Virus record (IMG/VR): IMGVR_UViG_3300024265_000177
Span: 1 to 27,744 of that record
Length of the DNA stretch: 27,744 bases
Strand: one strand, 5' to 3'
Source: a virus
Below the pieces are notes generated by a model. That model was not told the DNA's origin. It saw only the letters and a list, made by a program, of their open reading frames with translations, and made no database searches. Position numbers and translations under genes: made by a program. Positions 6,498 through 14,811 of the stretch are shown here, piece after piece. The stretch's first letter is position 1; every line of letters begins with the position of its first letter.

Positions 6498-9332
6498 TTA
6501 CTGTTTAGATAAAGTTTTCTGTCTCTTACGCAGCTGTTTAGTAAAGCCTGCATTTTTTATGTACCAACCGGTACCTTCGATTCTAGCTAAGCATCTGTGC
6601 TGAACCAACTCTCCTATCAAGGATTTGGCAGTGGCAGGATCTCCCACATAGTCGGCCAGAGTATCAGAGTTAATCCGATGCATCTCTAGCAGACCTGTAA
6701 CTGTTGCCAGCTCGTCAGAGCTCAGCATCTTTATACTATTGTTAACTTCCTTAGGTTCGTTAACCTGGGAGGCAGCAGCTGTTGTCTGACTGAACAAGTT
6801 ATAGGCCATACTTGGTTTGTTATAAAATGATTTTAGAATCTCAGTAGCACAGTTAACATGCTTAGAGGTGATGATCAACTTCTCAAAGGATTTGTCTGTA
6901 CTAAAAACTCTAGCCGCAACTGCTGCACTAACCTTGGCTATTTTAATACGTATATTCTCAGCTTGTACTAATGGAATAACTGGAGAGTAGGTATTGCCAA
7001 ATTCTACTGACTTCTCGATTATCTTTGTGGTAGCCTTATCAGTGAAGGTAATCTGACTTGGAGATCTAGACCAAGCCCACAAGATCAAAGCTTGACAAAG
7101 CTCAGCAGGAAATTTATCTTTATCCTTGGTATCGTATATTGCCGGAGCGTTTATAACTTCACTAGGTACCTCGTTCGAAGCTACAGTCAGAACAGCATCA
7201 AACCTACTGACATCCTCTACTGCTCCAATTAGTTCCTTGACGGCCTCAATTCCAGTATTGTAGGTAGCCATCGATCTTCCACTTCGAGGATTAGCCAACC
7301 ATATTATTCGAGTGTTGGCCTGTGTAGTCTCACGGATGATCTTAACTATCTCTGCTACTCCCTCTGACCTAATCCTGCTAAGACGACCAATCTCTTTTGT
7401 CTCAAGGCTCGAGGCTTCATCTATAACGACGAGACGTCTATGGTTGAGAGGAAGTAATCCCCACGTAATCCTCCAGTTGTTTCCTAACTGTTGTAACCCT
7501 CCTACCAATCCAGCAAAGCTACAATTATCACCCGAGGCAATCTCTCCTAGTTTATAATACTTACTGAGTCTCTCGGTGACATATCCTTTACCACAACGAG
7601 TATCTCCCAAGACTAATACGTCCAGCATACCCCTGTGTACAAACTCCTTGTTAAACCAAAAAGACGGAACTGAGTGGAAGGCCAAATCTATCATCATGTG
7701 CAAGTCAGGACGATCGAGTATCTTGGTTATGTTCCGAGACTGCCAATCAGCTATGCTCTGCATCTTAGCCAGGTAACTTATTTTCTTTGGTCTGAATATG
7801 GTCAGCTTCTTACGAAGCTCAGTACTTAGTTCAAAGGTTTCGATCTCGTCCTGGACAGGCTTAGCTTTATCGAATAGGTAAATAACGTGTTGGTCTTTCG
7901 GAGAGTTGGTCATTGATCCTTCAAAGCGGTAAGCCTTGTTAGCTCGTAAACCATGTCCAATATAGTAAGCAGCTCTTACAACATATTCTTTGGACTCAGA
8001 ATCTAAAGTTGGAATAAGCATGACGTGCTCTACGTTAAAGGTCTTGAGGTAATCGACCTTACCTTTACAATTCTGAGTATTAGTAATCCCAATTCGATTT
8101 AGTAATCTTCTTCTGGTAGTATCGTACGGAGTATCTAACATCCGAAGAACAATAGTGTTATCCAACTCTAGGTCATAATCTCTAAATCCTTTATCACTGT
8201 TCGCGATAGGACAATCATCACAGCTATCACTACAACTAACTCTGAACTTTTTGGGCAATAGATAAGGAGCGTGATCTTTTCCGGTGATCAAAGCTTCGAT
8301 TGAGATTCTCTGTCCAAACCAATCTGCTTTACTTGCTTGATCTAAGGAAACTTCTATAGCTTCATCCTGCGGAGTAATTAACTCGTCAGGATTGTCGACT
8401 AAGGTTTTAGCCTTGGCGGTCCATCTTTCCCAGGCTTCTTTTTTACGCATCATAGGTTTCTTGGTAACATAGTCAGTAGTATCTTTACCATACTTCTTGG
8501 GAACTTCCAGCTGTCGTATACTCTTGGCCAGATTTAGAAGTTGTTTACATACTCTCTTGGCTCCCTCTTTACCTGGCTCATCATTGTCGTAGACAATTAT
8601 TACATCTCTTCCCCTGAACAATTCGTTATACTGACTAGGCCAGGTCTTAGCTCCAGAGGATGAGGTGACTGCGTATAAGCCCATACAGAGCAAAACAAAC
8701 ATGTCCCATTCACCTTCACAGATATAGATAGGTTCGTCCTCAGGAGCTTCCATCAAAACCTTCAGAGGATATAACATTGTAGGACTGCCGTATGATCGTG
8801 GTTCATTCTTGGAGGTGAAGTTGATTACCTTGGCTTTGGCTTTTGGATTGCACATCCGGGCACTGACGCATAATCCGAATTCGTTGTAGACAGGCAGTAT
8901 AATCCTATTACCATTCCAGCCAATCTTATGTTGTATGATTTTAGCTTTGGATAAATGCCTTTTGCGAAGATACCGCATAACGCTAGGAGTCTGATATAAC
9001 TTCCTAACCCATTTGCGTATCTGACTATCAGGAATGATGGGATGAATGAACTTGTGAAAAATAGAGCGGGCGGCTTCTCCATCAGAATACTCTTCGTATG
9101 CTGCTTGAAAAGAAACGATGGAGTTGCCGCCCTGTTCGTCCGATGCACAGAAAGAATACCATGCTCCTGTATCTCTGTTAATGGAAAGACTAGGTATTGT
9201 CTCCTCAACGAATGGGGACTTTACTTTTGTCTCGTCACTCCCAGTAGGCCAAGTAATATCAGGAAAAATTGACCGATAGTACTCTTCAGGACTAACATTC
9301 TTTTTTATGTATCTGACTAACGAAGTAATCAT
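6498..9332 (-). CDS. Primase-helicase: Toprim primase fused to MCM-like AAA+ helicase
   Basis: A 944-residue replication protein. At the N-terminus, KSPFVEETIPSLSINRDTGAWYSF (38-61, given in outline) follows the CHC2 primase zinc domain but has lost most zinc ligands. A Toprim domain follows: CEGEWD (E207) and YDNDEPGKEG (D249, D251). Residues 366-510 resemble an OB-fold region with CSDSCDDCP (367-375) as a possible zinc loop. The AAA+ domain has Walker A GDTRCGKG (576-583), Walker B VVIDE (635-639), sensor-1 WLANPRSGR (678-686) and arginine finger SRFD (709-712). The NPxxGR and SRFD signatures point to MCM rather than to DnaB/T7 gp4. The C-terminus (about 870-930) reads as a winged helix, as in MCM proteins. 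It would prime and unwind DNA at the phage fork. Confidence 0.85.
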   Translation of the reverse strand: MITSLVRYIKKNVSPEEYYRSIFPDITWPTGSDETKVKSPFVEETIPSLSINRDTGAWYSFCASDEQGGNSIVSFQAAYEEYSDGEAARSIFHKFIHPIIPDSQIRKWVRKLYQTPSVMRYLRKRHLSKAKIIQHKIGWNGNRIILPVYNEFGLCVSARMCNPKAKAKVINFTSKNEPRSYGSPTMLYPLKVLMEAPEDEPIYICEGEWDMFVLLCMGLYAVTSSSGAKTWPSQYNELFRGRDVIIVYDNDEPGKEGAKRVCKQLLNLAKSIRQLEVPKKYGKDTTDYVTKKPMMRKKEAWERWTAKAKTLVDNPDELITPQDEAIEVSLDQASKADWFGQRISIEALITGKDHAPYLLPKKFRVSCSDSCDDCPIANSDKGFRDYDLELDNTIVLRMLDTPYDTTRRRLLNRIGITNTQNCKGKVDYLKTFNVEHVMLIPTLDSESKEYVVRAAYYIGHGLRANKAYRFEGSMTNSPKDQHVIYLFDKAKPVQDEIETFELSTELRKKLTIFRPKKISYLAKMQSIADWQSRNITKILDRPDLHMMIDLAFHSVPSFWFNKEFVHRGMLDVLVLGDTRCGKGYVTERLSKYYKLGEIASGDNCSFAGLVGGLQQLGNNWRITWGLLPLNHRRLVVIDEASSLETKEIGRLSRIRSEGVAEIVKIIRETTQANTRIIWLANPRSGRSMATYNTGIEAVKELIGAVEDVSRFDAVLTVASNEVPSEVINAPAIYDTKDKDKFPAELCQALILWAWSRSPSQITFTDKATTKIIEKSVEFGNTYSPVIPLVQAENIRIKIAKVSAAVAARVFSTDKSFEKLIITSKHVNCATEILKSFYNKPSMAYNLFSQTTAAASQVNEPKEVNNSIKMLSSDELATVTGLLEMHRINSDTLADYVGDPATAKSLIGELVQHRCLARIEGTGWYIKNAGFTKQLRKRQKTLSKQ

Positions 9333-9335
9333 AGA

Positions 9336-10592
9336 TTAATCTTCCTCTATTGCCGCCTTGATCGCTTTGAGTAAAGCAGCAGGGTTCTTGAACTTACCAC
9401 TCAGACCTGAGTAGTCGCCGATCTCACAAAGTAGTTTGGCCGAGCTGTCGAAGTCGTCAGGAGCAAAGCTGTATTCCTTTGCCAGCTTGTTGGTCTCCTT
9501 AACTTCAGCAGAACTGAGCTTCTTGCTCTTCAGTTCACAGGGAGGAACTTCCTCTTCCTCTTCACCTTCTTCTTCGGCCTCTTCTTCAGCTTCCTCTTCC
9601 TTGAGGTCGTCGATGTCGATTACCTGCTTGTCACCGTCGTCAAACGTGACGTTAGCATTCTCGTCATCGATCTTTGTGATCTTACCGGCGTAGTCCTTAC
9701 CGTCGATATCAACTAAGCAGCGGTCGCCCTTAGCCCAAGCTTCACCTTCTTCTTCGGCCTCTTCCTCTTCGGCCTCTGCTTCAGGTTCTTCCTCGGTCTC
9801 TTCCTCTTCGGCCTCTGCTTCAGGTTCTTCCTCGGTCTCTTCGGCTTCCTCTTCCTTGAGATCGTCCAAGGCAATTTCCTGCTCGTCGCCATCATCAAAC
9901 TTAACGAGGGCGTCATCGTCGCCTTTGAGCTTCTTGATCTTACCAGGATAATCCTTGCCGTCAATGTCTACGACACAACGATCACCTTTAGCCCAGTCCT
10001 CGCCTTCCTCTTCGGATTCGGCTTCGGTCTCTTCGGCATCAGGTTCAACGCTATCCTCAGTAGCCACGGCATCTTCATCGAGTTCATCCTCGACCTCGTC
10101 AGAATCCAAAGCCTTAATGATGCGGCTGTTCTGCTGCTCAACCATGTCACCATCAGAATTCTTTTTCTTCTTAGTTGCCAGACGTACAACAGCGTAGGTA
10201 GGTCCTTCTACCATCTCTTCCAACGTTGCCAACAGTTTCTTCTTGGTGCTTGGCTCTTCGTAACCGAGGCGAGCTAGGCTGCCTTTGAAGTAGGCCAAAG
10301 CATCTTCGGTATTGAGACCCTGATGGATAAAGATATGACGACCTTTATTGTCGCCCGATACAATAATCCATTCCCAAGAGCACTGCAAACGTCCGCTAGA
10401 CTTAGCGTTGTTGATGTTGGCACCAACTAACTTAGAAGGATAGCTGCCGTCGGGAGTTTCGTCGAAGGTATAAGCGTCGACGCCTTCCCAGGATTCTTCA
10501 AACACAGAATCCAGCTGTTCATTTACTGAGCCCAGCCCGTGCTCATCTTTGGCTTTAGCCTTTTTTGACTTTGCGCTTTTTTTTCTTGCCAT
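9336..10592 (-). CDS. Probable single-stranded DNA-binding protein with two Tudor-like repeats
   Basis: A 418-residue protein. Residues about 38-160 (YTFDETPDGSYPSKLVGANI, then SGRLQCSWEWIIVSG and GRHIFIHQGL) resemble DUF669-like phage ssDNA-binding proteins. Two near-identical modules follow, residues 200-245 and 286-331, each starting WAKGDRC and containing DIDGKDYxGKI and KFDDGD/TFDDGD. They read as small Tudor/SH3-like barrels. Strongly acidic linkers join them, one built from a perfect 39-base tandem repeat. The C-terminus is a short acidic helix ending EED, reminiscent of protein-recruiting SSB tails. The N-terminus is lysine-rich. The ATG at 10592 with AAAGGGG upstream is chosen over a start 15 codons earlier. 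It lies beside the Sak4-like gene; Sak4 recombinases work with a partner SSB. Confidence 0.68.
   Translation of the reverse strand: MARKKSAKSKKAKAKDEHGLGSVNEQLDSVFEESWEGVDAYTFDETPDGSYPSKLVGANINNAKSSGRLQCSWEWIIVSGDNKGRHIFIHQGLNTEDALAYFKGSLARLGYEEPSTKKKLLATLEEMVEGPTYAVVRLATKKKKNSDGDMVEQQNSRIIKALDSDEVEDELDEDAVATEDSVEPDAEETEAESEEEGEDWAKGDRCVVDIDGKDYPGKIKKLKGDDDALVKFDDGDEQEIALDDLKEEEAEETEEEPEAEAEEEETEEEPEAEAEEEEAEEEGEAWAKGDRCLVDIDGKDYAGKITKIDDENANVTFDDGDKQVIDIDDLKEEEAEEEAEEEGEEEEEVPPCELKSKKLSSAEVKETNKLAKEYSFAPDDFDSSAKLLCEIGDYSGLSGKFKNPAALLKAIKAAIEED
9761..9838. repeat. Perfect 39-bp tandem duplication in the acidic linker
   Basis: Two adjacent identical 39-base units, 9761-9799 and 9800-9838, encode two copies of a 13-residue acidic unit containing TEEEPEAEAEEE. 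Being perfect at the DNA level, the copy number is probably recent and may vary between strains. Confidence 0.95.
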
Positions 10593-11397
10593 GTTTCTTG
10601 GCCCCTTTCTTAAAAGTTTCGGCGAAAGCTTCGCCATTCAATAATTCAAAACCATCAACTGGTTTTCTACGACCTGTTCTATCTTTAGCATAGATAGATT
10701 CTAAACACTTAGTACGAATAGTGCGGACTTGTTTACGCTTACCTCCTTCCCGCATAATTTTGAATCCGCAGTAACCAACAATATCACAAACTGGAACTAA
10801 CACTTTACTGGCTGACTTACCTATGTCAGGCATTGTACGTTCAGTCTCCATGACCGAAGTCCTAATAGTCGTAATCCGCTCGTGGCAGATAAGCGCTACT
10901 CCAACGTTAATCTTCAACAACCTTTGCAGAATGGTCCAGATACCTTTCTTATAGGCCTTCCAACCCTTGGCGAAACCTACATCGCCCAGAGCTTCAATAC
11001 CTAATTGATCGCAGGTATACTCCTCGACCATAAGACAGATGTCGTTAACATGGTCTAGACAGACAAGGTCGTAAGCAAGAGTACCGGCTTTAAACTCGGA
11101 CTCTAGTTTCTTTACAATCGCATCTAACTGCTCATAGTTATGAGCTTCTAACCTACGAGCTGATAGGTAACGAGTTCCTCGGTCTGTACTGATAAAGAAA
11201 ACTTGATCAGCCAAACTGTCGATGAACATTGTCTTGCCCACACCTGGAGGACCGTACACCATGATGATATGGTCAAAGATGGTCTGAGCTATTACTGACC
11301 TATCTGTTGGTAAGACAATCTCACTTTTTCTTTTGGCCTTTACCTTTACTGCCTTTTTTGACGACTTTGCCTTTGCCTTTTTTCTTTTTGGTGGCAT
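10555..11397 (-). CDS. Sak4-like RecA-fold recombination ATPase
   Basis: A 280-residue P-loop protein. Walker A is GPPGVGKT (49-56) and Walker B is DLVCLDHVND (110-119). Further downstream, NVGVALICHE is a sensor-like strand, as in the AAA_24/Sak4 family of phage single-strand annealing and recombination proteins. The order FFISTDRGTRYLSARR after Walker A also fits that family. It lies between a PD-(D/E)XK nuclease and a probable SSB, the usual partners. Both ends are lysine-rich: MPPKRKKAKAKSSKK at the start and KKHGKKKKRKVKKG at the end. The ATG at 11397 has GGAGGAT upstream. A start 16 codons earlier is rejected because homology and the ribosome site favour the shorter form. Confidence 0.82.
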   Translation of the reverse strand: MPPKRKKAKAKSSKKAVKVKAKRKSEIVLPTDRSVIAQTIFDHIIMVYGPPGVGKTMFIDSLADQVFFISTDRGTRYLSARRLEAHNYEQLDAIVKKLESEFKAGTLAYDLVCLDHVNDICLMVEEYTCDQLGIEALGDVGFAKGWKAYKKGIWTILQRLLKINVGVALICHERITTIRTSVMETERTMPDIGKSASKVLVPVCDIVGYCGFKIMREGGKRKQVRTIRTKCLESIYAKDRTGRRKPVDGFELLNGEAFAETFKKGAKKHGKKKKRKVKKG

Positions 11398-12388
11398 GTT
11401 TTTTATCCTCCGGATTATATTGAGAATATAGTTGACCTGTTCCACGATCTAAACACTCGTTGCAAAGAGGAAAGAATTCACAGGTCTTAAAGAATTCTCC
11501 ACAATTATGATCTGCCTCTGGCCACTCCTGTGGATCAAGAGGATCGTCCATCCTGCTAAGTAACCATTCATACTCAGCATTAGTTGTTTCTAAGCTGTAT
11601 ACGAAGTTAGCTATCTCAGCTTTAGTAAAGGTAAGAGTTTCACGATGGAAGTAGAACTCAGGCCTGTTCATATAGTCTAGCTGTATACGGTCAGAAAAAT
11701 CCTTAAGCGACTCGCTTGACTTTCTCCTCAGCTTACACTTCTTAATCATATTGTAAGTAACCTGCTTAGGATTAAGGTTTAGTCCTCTCCTAGTTCCTAA
11801 CAGATAACTTCGCAGCTGTCCATCCATCGGCAGAGCTTCTATAAAAGCTCCGTCAAGCTTGCTGATGATCTTATGGTCTAGAACTCGTTGTTTACCATCA
11901 ATGATGGGCAGCAGGTCTATCTTACCTCTGTAGTCAAAGGGGCCCATATTAATATCAAACCACGCCTCAACTCCGGTCTTCCTGTTGATCTTCCATTTCT
12001 TTCGGTCACTAGCATAGTTACTAGCGTAGCCCATCAGCATACCCGTGACAGTATCTAATAAGATCATCAGGTTATCGTAGTCATCCTGATTATAGAAACG
12101 AGAGTTACCTTCGATCCTGGCTTTAGTTTCTTTGACGATTCTCGCAGCCACTTTGCTCATTCGTACTTTTGGAAAGCGATACCACAATTCTAGTCCTTCG
12201 TGTCCAGCACTACTGATGACCAACGGAGCGGCTTCTCTTCGAGACCTTAATCTAAACAACTTAGTCCAGAAGAACTTACGCTTACATTTCCTAAAAAGCT
12301 TTTGGGTGGAATATGACCAACCAAATCTCTTAGGAATACGGGGAGGCTTTGGGAATGGATTTTCTACTATTAACAATGAATTTGCCAT
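11321..12388 (-). CDS. PD-(D/E)XK nuclease, Cas4/RecB-like
   Basis: A 355-residue exonuclease of the RecB-nuclease superfamily. WSYSTQKLFRKCKRKFF (24-40) is the entry helix and contains the first candidate iron-sulfur Cys (35). Active-site elements follow: GVEAWF (139-144), YRGKIDLLP (153-161, Asp158), VLDHKI (169-174, Asp171 and Lys173) and QLRSYLLG (191-198). The C-terminal CEFFPLCNEC region supplies three further Cys, the layout of Cas4/AddB 4Fe-4S nucleases. It probably resects DNA ends for the Sak4-like annealase encoded next. The extreme tail is almost pure Lys/Gly and is encoded in 77 bases that also encode the N-terminus of that neighbour. AAAGGAG precedes the ATG. Confidence 0.85.
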   Translation of the reverse strand: MANSLLIVENPFPKPPRIPKRFGWSYSTQKLFRKCKRKFFWTKLFRLRSRREAAPLVISSAGHEGLELWYRFPKVRMSKVAARIVKETKARIEGNSRFYNQDDYDNLMILLDTVTGMLMGYASNYASDRKKWKINRKTGVEAWFDINMGPFDYRGKIDLLPIIDGKQRVLDHKIISKLDGAFIEALPMDGQLRSYLLGTRRGLNLNPKQVTYNMIKKCKLRRKSSESLKDFSDRIQLDYMNRPEFYFHRETLTFTKAEIANFVYSLETTNAEYEWLLSRMDDPLDPQEWPEADHNCGEFFKTCEFFPLCNECLDRGTGQLYSQYNPEDKKHATKKKKGKGKVVKKGSKGKGQKKK

Positions 12389-12440
12389 CTTGCCTTACTC
12401 CTTTCTTTTCGATTAATTTTTAATTATATGATAAGTTATT

Positions 12441-13859
12441 TCATTTGTAAGCTGTCAAATTGAGAATGCGAGAAAGCGAATCTCCCATGTTAATCCTGGC
12501 CGTTATATAGTCAGCCAGGGAGATATTCTGCATGAGAGCTTCTAATATAGTAATATCGATAGAATCTTCTGAGACAAAATCCCAGTAAGTTATACACTCA
12601 AATCCTTCTGAACCTTTCCGACGTATTCTCTTTTCAGATTGCTGACGCGATACCACTCTAGAAGAGTTAGAGAAGTATACTGCCGTATCAGCTACGACTA
12701 ACTCGTTCATTCCAACTCCAGCATCTACCTGTCCAACGAATAGCTTAACAGATTTATCTTCAGCAAATCTTTCACGAGCTTCAATCTTTTGGTCAGGATC
12801 TAATCTACCACTGAATGTGACTGATTTGATACCCAGGTTCTTAGCTTCCGAAGCTATCTTAAAAATCTCAGCAGTATGAGCACACCATATAACAAGCTTC
12901 TCTTTGTTTTTGAAATAGTCTTCTGAGACAAGAAACTCTTTCAGCAAATCTAGCTTAGGAGACTTCATCCAAATAGGTCTATGATTTTCATCGTAGATAA
13001 AACCTGAAGCGATCTGTCTATACTTAATGCACTGCGATATTACCTGATTAAGTTCTATGATGGGTCTACCAGGGATTACCACATCAAAGTCTGACATGAT
13101 CTTTCTATACAGGTGTCGCTGCTGTCCAGACATCCGAACTGATTTAGTCAATCGACGAACAGGAGGAAGGTTAAGTACGTCATCCTCATGAACGTAGAAG
13201 GACATCCTACTAAGTTTACTAGCGATAAGATCCTTGGCGTTATGCTTCAGATACCATCCAGGACCTGATTGGATATAATATCTCTTTTTAAACTTCCACC
13301 AGTTGTTACCGAACGTTCTACCATTATCTACGAATAAGGACTGCGTGTAAACGTCGCCAGGAGTATTTGTGATAGGCGTTCCTGTCATAGCTATTCTATG
13401 AGGGATATGCCTAGTAGCTGCTATCACCTTTTTAGTTCGCTTAGCTTTCCACCTTTTAATAGTATGCGATTCATCAGCGGCAGTAACCTTCCAGAGCATG
13501 CTCCTAATCCAACGGAAGATCCTGGCATTCCTAACCTGTCCGTATGTTATGATCGCCCAGCGTGGATCAAGAGGCAGTTCCTGTCTAGTATTCTGTAGTG
13601 CGAATACCTCACTTCCAGGAACTCCTTCTAGGGCTAACTCTTTCTGCCAAGTAAAGTAATCATCTCTCCTGCAGATTATCAGGGCAGGTAAACGGAATCT
13701 AGCATATCTGGCAACCACTAAGGTCTTACCAGTTCCGCAAGCCATGTACAGACCGACACAACCATTCATCTTTTTTAAGAAGTTAGTAGCCCTTACCTGA
13801 TGAGGCATAAACTTTCTAAACGGATGTACTCTTCTAACCTGTACTTGCTGTACTGTCAT
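12441..13859 (-). CDS. SNF2/superfamily 2 helicase
   Basis: A 472-residue ATP-dependent DNA translocase. In order: a Q-like start MPHQVRATNFL (18-28), motif I MACGTGKT (39-46), motif Ia ALIICRRD, motif II ADESH (128-132), motif III IAMTGTPITNTP (156-167), and a second RecA domain with LVIWCAHT, TFSGRLD, LFVGQVDAGVGMNE (motif V) and SRQQSEKRIRRKG (motif VI with both arginines). It matches the phage SNF2-like helicases found with Sak4 and PD-(D/E)XK genes, so replication fork remodelling or recombination is the likely role. It overlaps the upstream gene by four bases (ATGA). A 52-base A+T-rich gap separates it from the nuclease gene downstream. Confidence 0.92.
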   Translation of the reverse strand: MTVQQVQVRRVHPFRKFMPHQVRATNFLKKMNGCVGLYMACGTGKTLVVARYARFRLPALIICRRDDYFTWQKELALEGVPGSEVFALQNTRQELPLDPRWAIITYGQVRNARIFRWIRSMLWKVTAADESHTIKRWKAKRTKKVIAATRHIPHRIAMTGTPITNTPGDVYTQSLFVDNGRTFGNNWWKFKKRYYIQSGPGWYLKHNAKDLIASKLSRMSFYVHEDDVLNLPPVRRLTKSVRMSGQQRHLYRKIMSDFDVVIPGRPIIELNQVISQCIKYRQIASGFIYDENHRPIWMKSPKLDLLKEFLVSEDYFKNKEKLVIWCAHTAEIFKIASEAKNLGIKSVTFSGRLDPDQKIEARERFAEDKSVKLFVGQVDAGVGMNELVVADTAVYFSNSSRVVSRQQSEKRIRRKGSEGFECITYWDFVSEDSIDITILEALMQNISLADYITARINMGDSLSRILNLTAYK

Positions 13860-14095
13860 AGAATGCCTTCTTCAACGAAACATGTTCTTTTGAGATGGGA
13901 GTCATTCCACGTGTCAATAAAATCTAAAGCACACTTCTGACAACAGAAAGATTGTGGAGAGACATCGAGCTGTGCATCCTCAAAGAATGCAAGGCCCATA
14001 GCGTGTCCTACAAATCTTCCAAACTCAGGCGAACGAATATAGAACGTAACCATTGCGATCATATAGTAGTGGTCTTTCGTGTAAACTTCGGACAT
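13856..14095 (-). CDS. Hypothetical protein with CxxC
   Basis: A 79-residue protein of unknown family. SFCCQKCALDFIDTW (about 49-63) contains a Cys-Cys-x2-Cys cluster, and a further Cys near the end (TCFVEEG) could complete a small zinc site. The N-terminal half is hydrophobic and aromatic. It overlaps the upstream pyrophosphohydrolase gene by 37 bases and the helicase gene by four. An internal ATG at 14062 would remove most of the upstream overlap, so the start is uncertain. Confidence 0.6.
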   Translation of the reverse strand: MSEVYTKDHYYMIAMVTFYIRSPEFGRFVGHAMGLAFFEDAQLDVSPQSFCCQKCALDFIDTWNDSHLKRTCFVEEGIL

Positions 14096-14562
14096 AGTTT
14101 ACCAGCAGCGGACTTGCAATGGATAGAAGCATAGTACTGGCATTGCCGACAGATGTAACCATCCTCAACTCCCTGAGCGTTATCTCGGCCTTCTAGAAGC
14201 CAGCTCAAATCTACAGGTTCATAGGTGGCAGGTTTAAGAACCTTACCTCCGGCATCTTTTATCAGACTGCCATCTTTACAGACCTTAGTCATATTCGACC
14301 TGTGGATCTGGGCGAAGACCTCGTCTATTGGTAAGCCCATCTCAGCAGCTATACCAAAGGTAACGTAGAGGAGGTCTCCAACACCGTCGGCAGCTTTGAT
14401 CAGGTCCTTCTCTCGAAGCGCATCACCTAGTTCGCCTGCCTCTGAAACTATGAGAGTTATCCTTCTCAGCGCATCTTCGGCGGTAATCAAGGTAGGGTGA
14501 GGGGCGATAGGTACCTTGAACGCAGTATGAAATTCCAGCATCATTTCTTCGTAATCATACAT
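14059..14562 (-). CDS. HisE/MazG-like nucleotide pyrophosphohydrolase with C-terminal zinc knuckle
   Basis: A 167-residue protein of the phosphoribosyl-ATP pyrophosphohydrolase-like branch of all-alpha NTP pyrophosphatases. The start MLEFHTAF with PIAPHPTLI is typical of the phage branch. The metal-binding helices are IVSEAGELGDAL (38-49) and AADGVGDLLYVTFG (57-70), and HRSNMTK (87-93) is the conserved closing motif. After the domain, ICRQCQ...HC...LCPKF (137-160) gives C-x2-C-x7-C-x7-C, a probable small zinc fold that is not part of the core family. The nucleotide substrate is unknown; nucleotide-pool cleansing is likely. AAGGAG lies upstream of the ATG. Confidence 0.82.
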   Translation of the reverse strand: MYDYEEMMLEFHTAFKVPIAPHPTLITAEDALRRITLIVSEAGELGDALREKDLIKAADGVGDLLYVTFGIAAEMGLPIDEVFAQIHRSNMTKVCKDGSLIKDAGGKVLKPATYEPVDLSWLLEGRDNAQGVEDGYICRQCQYYASIHCKSAAGKLCPKFTRKTTTI

Positions 14563-14799
14563 CTATTCGATCTCCTTAACATCGGCTGCCCATAAGTTTA
14601 CGGGTTGTAGCGGTTCATTAAAAGTACTCTGACACAGACAGACCATACCACCTGCTGCGATTATCTTCTTCTCTTCCTCGGTGGGTTTCCAAACGCTGGT
14701 TACTCGACCATCAGGATCTTTGAAGACAGGCAGCGGTATATACTGTGGTTGATCTTCTGCAAAGGTTTCGTTCATTGACTCAAATTTTATAGGGTCCAT
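14563..14799 (-). CDS. Conserved phage hypothetical protein
   Basis: A 78-residue protein. The segment YIPLPVFKDPDGRVTSVWKP followed by TEEEKKIIAAGGMVCLCQ and NEPLQPV resembles short phage proteins of the form YIPLP...W.LTEEE...GG...L..LTF..PLQPV, seen in many genomes. Function is unknown. It has AAAGGAG before the ATG and ends just before the pyrophosphohydrolase start, so the two are expected to be co-translated. Confidence 0.7.
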   Translation of the reverse strand: MDPIKFESMNETFAEDQPQYIPLPVFKDPDGRVTSVWKPTEEEKKIIAAGGMVCLCQSTFNEPLQPVNLWAADVKEIE

Positions 14800-14811
14800 C
14801 TTGAATCTCCT

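Noticed and set aside
6488-6553. Longer N-terminus for the Nmad1 protein
   Set aside because: It would run into the 3' end of the primase gene; AAGGAG before the ATG at 6487 decides.
9713-9964. Arg/Lys/Pro-rich minus-strand frame inside the acidic protein gene
   Set aside because: It is the shifted frame of the same acidic repeat; the repeated RPRKNLKQRPKRK pattern follows directly from the 39-bp duplication.
9436-10197. Serine-rich plus-strand reading frames opposite the acidic protein gene
   Set aside because: They are the antisense of Glu/Asp codons (GAA/GAG/GAC give TTC/CTC/GTC and Ser in another frame) and have no ribosome site.
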